Source: Owenia fusiformis | Lineage: Eukaryota; Annelida; Polychaeta; Sabellida; Oweniidae | Assembly: GCA_903813345.2 (NCBI GenBank) | Contig: CAIIXF020000009.1 | Location: 36,017,759 to 36,081,758, forward strand | DNA length: 64,000 nucleotides | Direction: 5' to 3' | Part shown: positions 53,529 to 64,000 of the stretch, in pieces | Numbering within the stretch: position 1 is the stretch's first letter | How the letters are laid out: each line of letters opens with the position of its first letter | The notes under the pieces: model-generated | Told to the model about the DNA's origin: nothing | Seen by the model: only the letters and a program-made list of their open reading frames with translations | Databases searched by the model: none | Position numbers and translations under genes: made by a program

Positions 53529-53673
53529 AAGGCATTAACATGCAAAATGTCACCACCTGCCATTTGTTGTAGATGCTGAATGTCAACCAATAAAACCAAA
53601 TGCCAAACACTAACCACCGAACACCAACCACTGAATACAATCCATAAAAAGTTGGAGAAGATAATTATGTCAT
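53529..53673 (-). repeat. GTCACCACC-family short copy
   Basis: AAGGCATTAACATGCAAAATGTCACCACC at one end, a CCAACC/ACCGAACACC-rich middle and AATTATGTCAT at the other end. Confidence 0.7.
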
Positions 53674-54263
53674 AATAATTATTATACTTGTATTATGTCA
53701 TTCTTTTTGTAGGCAAAAGAACAAGAACTTCTTGAAAATTATAACAACTTTGATTTCAAGTATTAGATGAGGGATTTACATGACAATATGTTACCAATAG
53801 TAAATTATTACAAATAGTTACAAAAGTGTAACACATTGTCACAGATGTCAGTCACCAACTCAGAATACTAGCCAATAAAAACACTGTTAATACTTATTGG
53901 TTCTGGCTTTATTACTTCAAGGTTCTGACAAATTCTGCCAGCAATGGAAGGACCTCGAATGGTACCGTCACCGCATGATCCCATGTGAAGTTATAAAAAC
54001 CTCATCATTTCCCTGCTTTCCTTGATTGGTAACCATGGCAATTGATTATAATATCATTATTTCCTTCCTTCTTTCTGTATTGGCAAATTCTCATAAAATT
54101 TGCAGAAAATTATCTGACATTTGCTGATCATTAGGTCAAATTGAGTTTTGCTTTTACTGGAACAAAGTTACAGAGTTGCGGAGTAGACGTAGAGTTAACT
54201 AACCATTTTGCTTGTGTTTGTACGTTTGGTTCGTTATCATGTTTTGTCAACATAGTATAGGAA

Positions 54264-54490
54264 ACCACACACACATTTCTATTCCAGATACGTATAACAC
54301 CACACATTTCTATTCCAGAGACATATAACACCACACATTTCTATTCCAGAGACATATAACATATAACACCACACATTTCTATTCCAGAAACATATAACAC
54401 CACACATTTCTATTCCAGAGACATATAATACTACACATTTCTATTCCAAAGACATATAACACCACACATTTCTATTGCAGAGATATATAA
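54264..54490 (+). repeat. 31-bp minisatellite, left part (7 copies)
   Basis: Unit ACATATAACACCACACATTTCTATTCCAGAG. It is cut at 54490 inside a unit by an inserted element and resumes at 58259. Confidence 0.9.
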
Positions 54491-57400
54491 AATTAGTACC
54501 ATGGGTACTGGGCTCACATGGTGACAGAAAAAAACGGATATAATTTTTTGCTGATTTTTTGTTACAAAATTATTTCAAGCCATCTGTCTCTCAGTCAATT
54601 AAAATGGCTGAAAAAAAAACGGATATAATTGTTTGCCAATAATTTGTAAAAAATTATTTCATATACCTACTCTTTACAGTGACATGGCTTTTTGCAATGC
54701 AAGACACCTGAAATTATTTGTAAAGCTAGGAAATAGGCCAAAATTGAATTTCGCGAGACAAAAATGGCGACCATTTTGAAATCAGGCAAGCTTTTGAACC
54801 AGGAGTCATAAGGGAGTTTTTTGTATTGATGTTGAACAAAAATAACTTGAAACTGGAATCCTATCGACAGAGGTTTTGAGCAAATGGTCCAAAAGAGGAT
54901 TTCGCGAGACAGATGGACAAATCAATGTTAACTAAAATGGCTGAAAATAAAAAAAACGGATATAATATTTTGCTGATTTTTTGTAACAAAATTATTTCAT
55001 ACAACTGCCTTTAACAGTGACATGGCTTTTTACAATGCAGGACAGCTGAAATTAAAGCTAAAATGTAAAGCTAGGAAATGGGCAAAAAGTGAATTTCGCG
55101 AAACAAGAATGGCAACCATTTTGAAAATAGGCGAGCTTTTGAACCAAGAGTCATAGGAGAGTTTTTTGTATTGATGTTGAACAAAATTAACTTAAAATGG
55201 GAATCCTATCGACAGAGGGTTTAAGGTAAATGGTCCAAAAGTGGATTTTGCGAGACAGATGGACAAATCAATGTTAACTAAAATGGCTGAAAATAAATAA
55301 ATGTATATAATTTTTCGCTGATTTTTCGTAACAAAAATGTTAACTAAAATGGCTGAAAATAAAAAAAACGGATATAATATTTTGCTGATTTTTTGTAACA
55401 AAATTATTTCATACAACTACCTTTAACAGTGACATGGCTTTTTACAATGCAGGACAGCTGAAATTAAAGCTAAAATGTAAAGCTAGGAAATGGGCAAAAA
55501 GGGAATTTCGCGAAACAAGAATGGCAACCATTTTGAAAATAGGCGAGCTTTTGAACCAAGAGTCATAGGAGAGTTTTTTGTATTGATGTTGAACAAAATT
55601 AACTTAGAATGGGAATCCTATCGACAGAGGGTTTAAGGTAAATGGTCCAAAAGTGGATTTTGCGAGACGGACAAATCAATGTTAACTACAAGAACACAAA
55701 TGTGTACAATATGTCCCCACCAATGGGTGATCCCATGAAATGGTTATCCTGAAAATGAGTAGACAAGACTTTACTGACACAATTTGAGGACGGAAAGTCC
55801 AAAATGGCTGCCTTAAAATTTACCCAGAATCCCCAAAAATTAGCTAGTTCTAGATTTTCATACTAAGAACCACCCCTGAAAATTTGAAATTGATCCGTCA
55901 AACAGTTAAACAAGACTTTACAGACAAGATTTTAGGATGGAAAATCCAAAATGGCTGCCTTGACATTTACCCAGAACGCCAAAAAAACTAATCAGATCTA
56001 GATTTTCATACTAAGAATCATCCCTGAAAATTTGAAATTGATCTACCAAACGGTTCACCTGGAAATGCGTAGACAAGACTTTACAGACAAGATTTTAGGA
56101 CGGAAAATCCAAAATGGCTGCCTTGACATTTACCCAGAACGCCAAAAAACTAATCAGATCTAGATTTTCATACTAAGATTCATCCCTGAAAATTTGAAAT
56201 TGATCTACCAAACAGTTCACCTGAAAACGTGTAGACAAGACTTTACAGACAAGATTTTAGGACGGAAAAAACCAAAATGGCCGACAATAAAAAAGTGATT
56301 ATGAGTTTTTGCTGATTTCCTTTTACAAAATTATCACATATAACTACTGTTAACAATAACATAGGCTTTTTCAACAAAGTACACCTGGAATTATTTATAA
56401 AGCTACTAAATAGTTAAAGTATGAAAACTCAAAAACACCATTCAATATGATACAAAGTATTATCGCGCGCTAACTTTTCTTCAGACATTCAAAATGGCTG
56501 ACATGACTGGGCTAACAGGTCCAAAACCTAATCAGATGTAGAATGAAGTGAGCTGAACAAGATGTTAAAGTTTTAAAAGCAACTGTGAAGCCGTTTTTCT
56601 TAAAGTTTGCAGACAAGGATTTTAGCATTTGACCTCAAAATGGCCGACAGGAAGTAGCTATCGAGTTAATTTTTTTTCATCCACATCTGTATGCACTCAC
56701 AAGTTATTCCTGAAAATTTGAAGGTGATACCTGTAGCGGTTTTGGAGAAAACTGCCGGACGTACGGACGGACAGACAGACAACCAGACAGACAGACAGAC
56801 GGACGGACGCGCCTAGGACGACAATATGGCCCCACACTATGTGGTGGGGACATAAAAATGGCTGAAAATAAATAAATGGATATAATTTTTCGCTGATTTT
56901 TCGTAACAAAATTATTTCATACATCTACTCTTTACATTGACATGGATTTTTACAATGTAGGACACTTGAAATTATTTGTAAAGCTAGGAAATTGGTCAAA
57001 AGTGAATTTCGCGAGACAAAAATGGCGGCCATATTGAAAATAGGCGAGCTTTTGAACTAGGAGTCATAGGGGAGTTTTCTGAATTGATGTTGAACAGAAA
57101 TAACTTAAAACAGGAATCCTATCGACAGAGGTTTTAAAACGTGCCACAGAAAGTGGATTTCGCGAGTCAGATAGACAAATCAATGTTAACTAAAATGGCT
57201 GAAAATAAAAAAATGGATACATTTTTCGCTGATTTTTTGTAACAAAATTATTTCATATATCTACCCTTTACATTGACATGGATTTTTACAATGTAGGACA
57301 CCTGAAATTATTTGTAAAGCTAGGAAATGGGTCAAAAGTGAATTTCGCGAGACAAAAGTGACGGCCATTTTGAAAATAGCCGAGCTTTTGAACCAAGAGT

Positions 57401-58258
57401 CATAGGAGAGTTTTTTGTATTGATATTGAACAAAAATAACTTAAAATGGGAATCCTATCGACAGAGGGTTTAAGGTAAATGGTCCAAAAGTGAATTTTGC
57501 GAGACAGATGGACAAATCAATGTTAACTAAAATGGCTGAAAATAAATAAATGGATATAATTTTTCGCTGATTTTTCGTAACAAAATTATTTCATACATCT
57601 ACTCTTTACTTTGCAATGGATTTCTACAATGTAGGACACTTGAAATTATTTGTAAAGCTAGGAAATGGGTCAAAAGTGAATTTCGCGAGACAAAAATGGT
57701 GGCCATTTTGAAAATAGGCGAGCTTTTGAACCAGGAGTCATAGGGGAGTTTTCTGAATTCATGTTGAACAGAAATAACTTAAAACAGGAATCCTATCGAC
57801 AGAGGTTTTAAAACGTGCCACTGTTATTGACAGAAAGTGGATTTCACGAGTCAGATAGACAAATCAATGTTAACTAAAATGGCTGAAAATAAAAAAAATG
57901 GATACAATTTTTCGCTGATTTTTTGTAACAAAATTATTTCATATATCTAATCTTTACATTGACATGGATTTTTACAATGTAGGACACCTGAAATTATTTG
58001 TAAAGCTAGGAAATGGGCCAAAAGTTAATTTCGCGAGACAAAAGTGACGGCCATTTTGAAAAAAGGCGAGCTTTTGAACCAGGAGTCATAGGGAGGTTTT
58101 CTGTATTGATGTTGAACAGAAATAACTTAAAACAGGAATCCTATCGACAGAGGTTTTAAAACGTGCCACTATTGTTGACGGACAGACGGACGTACAGACG
58201 GACGGACGTACAGACAGACGGACAAGTGAGTGATTGCAAAAGCTCACCATGTGAGCTA
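54491..58258. mobile_element. 3.8-kb element with ~340-400-bp internal repeats, inserted in the 31-bp satellite
   Basis: GCTCACATGGTGA (54512-54524) and its complement TCACCATGTGAGC (58244-58256) form inverted ends. The body repeats a unit with AAAATGGCTGAAAATAAA, CGGATATAATTTTTTGCTGA, AAAGCTAGGAAATGGG, GAATTTCGCGAGACAAAA, AGGCGAGCTTTTGAACCA and ATCCTATCGACAGAGG, about seven times, and ends in GACGGAC-type short repeats. No coding region is supported. TAA occurs at both junctions and may be the target duplication. Class unknown. Confidence 0.7.
55690..56856. mobile_element. second element nested inside the 3.8-kb element
   Basis: Ends TGTCCCCACC (55712-55721) and GGTGGGGACA (56842-56851) are perfect inverted words. 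They interrupt the host unit between GTTAACTA and AAATGGCTGAAAATAAA. Internally, a ~145-bp unit (GACAAGACTTTACAGACAAG...CAAAATGGCTGCCTT...CTAGATTTTCATACTAAGA) is repeated about four times, then GGACGGACAGACAGAC. The ends resemble those of the GTCACCACC family. Confidence 0.72.
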
Positions 58259-58789
58259 ATAACACCACACATTTCTATTCCAGAGACATATAACACCACA
58301 CATTTTTATTGCAGAGACATGTAACACCACACATTTCTATTGAAGAGACATATAACACCACACATTTCTATTCCAGAGACATAACACCACATATTTCTAT
58401 TCCAGAGACATATGACACCACACATTTCTATTCCAGAGACAAATAACACCACACATTTCTATTCCAGAGACAAATAACACCACACATTTCTATTCCAGAG
58501 ACAAATAACACCACACATTTTTATTCCATAGACATATAACACCACACATTTCTATTCCAGAGACATATAACACCACACATTTCTATTCCATAGACATATA
58601 ACACCACACATTTTTATTCCAGAAACATATAACACCACACATTTCTATTCCAGAGACATATAACACCACACATTTCTATTCCAGAGACATATGACACCAT
58701 ACATTTCTATTCCAGAGACATATAACACCACACATTTCTATTCCAGAGACATATAACACCACACATTTCTATTCCAGAGACATATAACA
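58259..58789 (+). repeat. 31-bp minisatellite, right part (about 17 copies)
   Basis: Same unit as 54264-54490 with single-base variants (CATATTTC, TTTTTATT, GACAAATAAC). Confidence 0.92.
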
Positions 58790-60173
58790 GGTAAATCCAG
58801 GTCCAGTAAACCAGAATGATGTTTGTCACAGATCTCATTATAGCTTTTAGGATAACAAGTTTTACAAAACAAGTTCTTCAAAAGTCAGTAATTCTCTGCC
58901 TTACTTAGTATTTTCCTTGATGATCTCATTTTTTAGTACTATGACAAGTACTCTTTTTCAAAAGCCGCATTTATATGCATAAATAAGCAAACTTCGATGT
59001 TTTGAAAAGCTTAGTTTTGCATCAAGCCCCTGTGACTCTCTCCCCAGAATCATAGAAATTTCATACAAAATAGCACCCTTGAAAAAAAAATGCAATATTT
59101 TCATAACAAGAAACATGAAAATTTCCTATCAATCTCTAAGCAGTTTGCCTGAAGTGCAGGATAAGTGAAATGCCACCCATCCATCCACTGAAGAAAACAA
59201 AGCACTGTGCAATAAGCTTTTTCAAAACATGATCAGAACATGAAGATTTTAGGTACAACATTCTTATCTCTCTTGTTGCATCTCCCTAAACTTTAAAAGA
59301 ACATTTTTGTGGAATGAATTGAAAACATTTGTATCAGCTATTTTTGTTACCTAACTAGACAACAGCAGTGCCAGGGGAAAGCAAATCCTTTTTTCGAAAC
59401 AAATGGGACGTCACTCTATTGTTTTTCAATTTTATGAACACTGCCAGGTCTCTCAACAAAAGCATGAAGTGTCACAATTTTAGAAAAATAATATGTCAAG
59501 CTCCATGTACAATATGAAGAAAAATCACTTTATTTCTTTCTAAGTTGCAGTTAAAATGTCAAAAAACAATTAAAACTGTTTTCTGAAGAATTGTTAAAGA
59601 TTTTTTTTTGGAATTATCAAATTTCAAAAAGAAAATTATGAAGTAAAACTATTTGAAATCATACTCCGAGCAGAACCTTTACATACACAGATAATTAACA
59701 ATAAATATGAATGAAATCAGACTGTTAGTATCAGAGTTATCATCCGGACGAATGGACAGATATGTTATCTGTATTCCCCATACTTTGTCCGATGGAATAA
59801 TAAATAAATTGTATTACAGAAGCAGCATCAACAACAACAAAGGAGATTTTCCTTTGCCACGGCACAAACAAAAAACATCGCCTGGAAAAATAAAATAGTG
59901 CCACGGAATTAAGTTTGCGTATAAAAATAGACCAGATGCATTCTGAATTTTCCTTCACTGTTTGCAAATATTATAAGAAAAATGGTTCCAACTGTGCATT
60001 TATGTTGTAGAATTCAAGTGACACATGTTTTGGATTAAACCTTAGACTGGTTGATTTTAGATTCCAAAGTACCAGTACAAGGTTACTTGGCCCCACAGTT
60101 AGAGCCCTAGGTAGATATTTTTGAGTGCCATTTTTCTCCTTGTAGAACACACATTTTTGTTATTTAGTCTCAC

Positions 60174-60302
60174 CTCTGTTGGCATTCATTGCTGCAACGT
60201 TTCTGAGTGCGTTACTGGCGGGTGACACAACTGGGTCTAGGGGTGCACTGTAGGGGACACTAGAGGGTGGAGGCATGGGGCCCGAAGGAGACTGAGTACC
60301 CA
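60174..60302 (-). CDS. TCF20/RAI1-like exon 2
   Basis: Acceptor TTTGTGTTGTTTGCAG, donor AACAGAG|GTGAGA. Encodes GTQSPSGPMPPPSSVPYSA... to NVAAMNANR, Pro/Ser-rich as in the rest of the N-terminal half. Phase 1 in and phase 1 out, joining exactly to exon 48670. The frame is also open upstream into the 42-bp satellite, which is probably coincidental. Confidence 0.8.
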
Positions 60303-60399
60303 CTGCAAACAACACAAACAAAGCTAACATAAGCAAACATAAAACATCTATCCTATGAACACTGTCTCTTCCCCCTCCCCATACACCAACAAAAGAGGA

Positions 60400-61330
60400 T
60401 GAGACACCAAAAGGAGTAGGTGATGCATCAACAAATGTGGATGAGACACCAACAGTAGTAAGTGTTACACCAACAAATATGGATGAGACACCAACAGTAG
60501 TTGGTGATGCATCAACAAATGTGGATGAGACACCAACATTAGTAGGTGATACACCAACAAATGTGGATGAGACACCAACAGTAGTAGGTGATACATCAAC
60601 AAATGTGGATGAGACACCAATAGTAGTAGGTGATATACCAACAAATGTGGATGAGACACCAACAGTAGTTGGTGATGCATCAACAAATGTGGATGAGACA
60701 CCAACAGTAGTAGGTGATACACCAACAAATGTGGATGAGACACCAACAGTAGTAGGTGATACATCAACAAATGTGGATGAGACACCAATAGTAGTAGGTG
60801 ATATACCAACAAATGTGGATGAGACACCAACAGTAGTTGGTGATGCATCAACAAATGTGGATGAGACACCAACAGTAGTAGGTGATACACCAACAAATGT
60901 GGATGAGACACCAACCGTAGTTGGTGATGCATCAACAAATGTGGATGAGACACCAACATTAGTAGGTGATACACCAACAAATGTGGATGAGACACCAACA
61001 GTAGTAGGTGATACATCAACAAATGTGGATGAGACACCAATAGTAGTAGGTGATATACCAACAAATGTGGATGAGACACCAACAGTAGTTGGTGATGCAT
61101 CAACAAATGTGGATGAGACACCAACAGTAGTAGGTGATACACCAACAAATGTGGATGAGACACCAACCGTAGTTGGTGATGCATCAACAAATGTGGATGA
61201 GACACCAACAGTAGTAGGTGATACACCAACAAATGTGGATGAGACACCAACAGTAGTTGGTGATACACCAACAAATGCAGATGAGACACCAACAGTAGTA
61301 GGCGATACACCAACAAATGTGGATGTGATA
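60400..61330 (+). repeat. 42-bp minisatellite, about 22 copies
   Basis: Unit ACACCAACAGTAGTAGGTGA + TACACCAACAAATGTGGATGAG with a higher-order order of variants (GATGCATCA, GATATACCA, GATACATCA). Unit length is a multiple of three and stop-free in several frames, so it yields long spurious ORFs on both strands. Confidence 0.93.
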
Positions 61331-62027
61331 CAAATGAATGCAACAGAGACATTTGTGTTCATAGGATGAAAACATCAAGCACTATAAGATACTACAAATG
61401 ATAATGTAATGAAACTACATGTACAACATAATTTACCATTTAGTGAAATCTGTCTCCATGACACTGTTTCAGTTAAGAAATGTTTGAAAATATGTAAAAT
61501 GTTGAAAAGGTAAACAACATTTCGGAGGAATATAGAGAAATATGCTATTGGGAAGATATTTGGAAAATGGTAAAAATTGACAATATTTGGGAATGGCAAT
61601 GGCCAGGCTAAATGACAGAGCAGACGGTGGGAATAAAATGAATTCTGGGAGGTGAAGAAATCAGAGGAGCATGGGTGGAGTAGAATTCAAAAGAGAAGTA
61701 TCAAATTGAAAGATTTCACCTCTGGTGCTATAAGTTCTATAGATAGCATACATTTATAAAAAAATCAGCAGAAACATTAAGAATCGTGCAATGAATAATT
61801 GATTACATTTCAGAATTAAAAACTATATGAAGATGCTAATATAGTCTGATGATATGTAAAGATAGCAAGCAAAAAAGTACAGTAAAGCACTTTGCCGCCC
61901 TTACAAAAAAACTACCTACACTATAGAATGTTTTACTCTTACAAATATAGCACAATATTCTCATGCTGTTGTTTGTTTCATTCTACATACCAATACTTTC
62001 ATATCATTCTTGAAACATTATACCTAC

Positions 62028-62037
62028 CTGGTTTCAT
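62028..62037 (-). CDS. TCF20/RAI1-like candidate first coding exon
   Basis: ATGAAACCAG|GTAGGT: three codons plus one base, leaving exactly the phase exon 2 needs (giving MKPVGTQSP). The context GAAGAAATGA is good, and an in-frame stop lies about 57 nt upstream. Such a tiny coding portion is hard to prove by eye, so the true start may lie elsewhere upstream. Confidence 0.4.
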
Positions 62038-64000
62038 TTCTTCAAGGTCAAGAGGGAATAAGTTTTCATGAGGATTTTTAAATTATCAAAATATAACATC
62101 GATAATACCCTGGACTGAAAGAGATAAACCTATCTGTCAACATATGCAAATATGATATGTTCTAATAATTCCAGATAAAAGACTACTTAACCTAGATCTT
62201 ATATCAGAGTTAAAGGGTGTCTGTAAGATAGTTCATATAATGATGCAAGATGAGTATATTTGTATAAAACAAAACATATATTGTCAGTAGCCCTAAAGAA
62301 AACTTTACATCCTTATAGCTGGTAGCCCCTTACCCTTACAAATATTTCAGAGTGGTATTTATTCCTGCAAAACCCCTGTTCAGTAACATAAAATAGACAA
62401 CAGAAATAGATGAATATATGTGATTTGTAGACAAGTTTCACGATACAGGGGGATCTTCTATGAAAACTGGTATAATTATATTAGCAACCTCAATTTTATA
62501 TGAAAGGCTGCTTTTCTAGAAAGTAAGAAGATGAAGTAATATGATCAGGTTCACCTTTCTCCCATGGCCCAGACTAAGGCTATAAGTCTTCACAAATGTC
62601 AACCTGGCCATGCTAAAACTGAGAAAATGCCATGAAAAGAGAGGAATTTACAACATGTAATTTTCCAGCTCATACAATTCATGTTATATTCAGTGGTTCG
62701 ATTTCTCTTGCATAGAAAGGTGTACAGCTCACCAGTAATAGGCTGGTAAAGGTGAAGTTTACCTAATGCCTATTAGTACATTGTGAGTATATGTTCAGCT
62801 TCTACTCTAGGTCTAGAACTAGATTACATGCATATTTCATCACTTTCCCCTTGATGATATCAATCATAAAAAAGTGACACGTGATTTTGATTTCTCAGAA
62901 ATAACCCATATATAGTGATCTGTATCATGAAATCAGAGGAGGAGATTTCCCAGAGTTCAGATGCCACTGGCTAGTGTCTTGCAATCATCTCCTTTGTTGA
63001 CCTGATTTGTAATCTTGAATCACTTGCCATCAAAATTGGCATCATAATGCTTATGGATGTTGCTGATCAAAAACTGTTATTTCCACAGTAACAAGGTGTC
63101 AAGGTACAGTGAAATCCATCAAAGATCAAGAAAATGTCAGAAATGACTTGCCCCCATTATTTCACATATTTTACAAAGAAACTGCAATAAAGATAATTAT
63201 GATATGATTGCGGGTATTTACATGTAGAACATCAGTAACATTGCCCTATACTATCTGAAAATATAAGACATTCTTAAATCAATCTTTTTAGGTTCGTTAC
63301 AAGTATATTTTTGTGGACATGAATACAAATTCTTCAGCCATTGGCTACAGCATACTTACTAAATTTAGAAGAGTCAAGGTCATAAACAAAAATTAGCATG
63401 TCTATATTATGTATGTAAAGTCAGGGATTATAAGGGTCAATCCTATAAAGGTCATATAAGGTCAAAGTGAGATCTCTAAGATTTTGTCACATGGGTCACA
63501 TAGGTCAATATATGGGTTTCGTATTAAGGTTCTTTGAAAGTCATTGCTACTTTATGGTCAAGGTCACATCCTTTATTCAAGGTCACCTGAAATATCAAAT
63601 ATCAATTATTGGTTTTGAATTTTAAAGTTACTTGAAATCATATCATGTAATACGTTCAAGTTCTAAACTCATCTTATAGAACCTTGCATTAGTTTATTAA
63701 ATATCATCCTTACTCAGCATACAAGCAAAAAGAGCTTCAAATGAAAGCAAAAGACAACATATATTTCTAGTTCTGTGTTATTGCCAGTGGAATCAAATAT
63801 GCCAGCGCAGAAATCAGAATGAGCCAAGTAATATTAAGTCCCCACCACAGGATGAAAATCAATAATGCCTAATTATATAATGGAACGTCTAATTTAAATA
63901 AATGGCAATACGAGATTGAATGCGTATATGTGAACTGTACATCAGTAATCCACTGTGACAGTTGCTATGGCAGTTTGTTTATCGAGGCATCCTATCAGAA
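62038..64000 (-). other. 5' UTR/upstream region of the TCF20/RAI1-like gene
   Basis: No exon, RNA gene or CpG-rich promoter recognised. 63421-63600 is rich in AGGTCA/GGGTCA words (AAAGGTCATATAAGGTCAAAG, GGTCAAGGTCACATC, CAAGGTCACC), reminiscent of the half-site array at 21.4-23.3 kb. Confidence 0.4.

Larger units (their letters stand above)
48671..60173 (-). other. TCF20/RAI1-like intron 2
   Basis: 11.5 kb. The stretch 48.7-53.5 kb holds nothing recognisable. Then come a GTCACCACC-family copy (53529-53673), a weaker possible copy (53790-53900), a split 31-bp minisatellite (54264-54490 and 58259-58789) and, between its halves, a nested transposon. 58.8-60.1 kb is unremarkable. Confidence 0.6.
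35260..62037 (-). other. TCF20/RAI1-family chromatin regulator gene (locus model)
   Basis: Seven coding exons (62037-62028, 60302-60174, 48670-48582, 42350-38538, 36532-36439, 35730-35681, 35304-35260) add up to 4230 nt in phase, giving 1409 residues. The product is expected in the nucleus. It has a Gly/Ser/Pro/Gln-rich N-terminal half with a polyglutamine tract at ~401-435, AT-hook-like KKPGPKPGSKRKK at ~650 and GRPPGSK at ~1115, and an extended PHD finger at ~1245-1395. The ePHD ending YHYLCA...CPKHK is the hallmark of vertebrate TCF20 and RAI1, which are longer (about 1900 residues). One gene here probably represents the ancestor of both. It converges on the ZDHHC4-like gene. Confidence 0.85.

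Noticed and set aside
60437-61369. Long plus-strand ORF (310 codons) and two long minus-strand ORFs over the 42-bp satellite
   Set aside because: The unit is 42 bp and stop-free in several frames, so long ORFs arise automatically; no start context, domain or splice signal supports a protein.
62690-62720. tRNA-like GGTTCGATTT box
   Set aside because: No acceptor, D or anticodon stem could be formed around it.

Overview
The window is nuclear DNA of an animal, most likely a marine lophotrochozoan (probably a mollusc). The reasons are multi-exon genes with GT/AG introns, an A+T-rich intergenic background full of TACATGTA-type words, tyrosine-recombinase retrotransposons of the DIRS and Ngaro types, a Tx1/L1-like LINE, and many short satellites. 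The phylum is an inference from texture. No CRISPR array, operon or bacterial signal is present.

Left part (1-14.5 kb): a degraded Ngaro-like YR retrotransposon lies on the minus strand between identical 197-bp direct repeats. It is followed by a promoter-like patch, a non-autonomous Tigger/pogo-type DNA transposon, and a 5'-truncated LINE with a perfect 16-bp target-site duplication. Then comes the last exon of a plus-strand coiled-coil/NHL (TRIM-like) gene.

Middle part (15.6-31.3 kb): a plus-strand ZDHHC4-like palmitoyltransferase gene can be rebuilt exon by exon with consistent splice phases. Its introns are crowded. Intron 4 holds an antisense polyol-type dehydrogenase copy with one frameshift, and a tandem array of nine 76-79-bp units. 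Each unit copies the splice acceptor plus the first part of the DHHC exon. Intron 5 holds a 2-kb array of nuclear-receptor-like half-sites. The proposed last intron holds a structurally complete DIRS1-type retrotransposon (gag, RT/RNase H, YR, inverted terminal repeats and internal complementary region). Its exact ends can be read from its own circle-junction copy and from an unoccupied copy of the target.

Right part (35.2-62.0 kb): one large minus-strand gene of the TCF20/RAI1 family, converging on the ZDHHC4-like gene. Seven coding exons join in phase into a 1409-residue model with a polyglutamine tract, AT-hook-like motifs and a C-terminal extended PHD finger split over the last four exons. 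Its introns carry 21-, 31-, 34- and 42-bp minisatellites, a U4 snRNA fragment, several copies of a GTCACCACC-ended repeat, and a 31-bp satellite split by a transposon that itself contains another transposon.

All exon models rest on splice-site consensus, phase and family resemblance read by eye; no transcript or database evidence was available.
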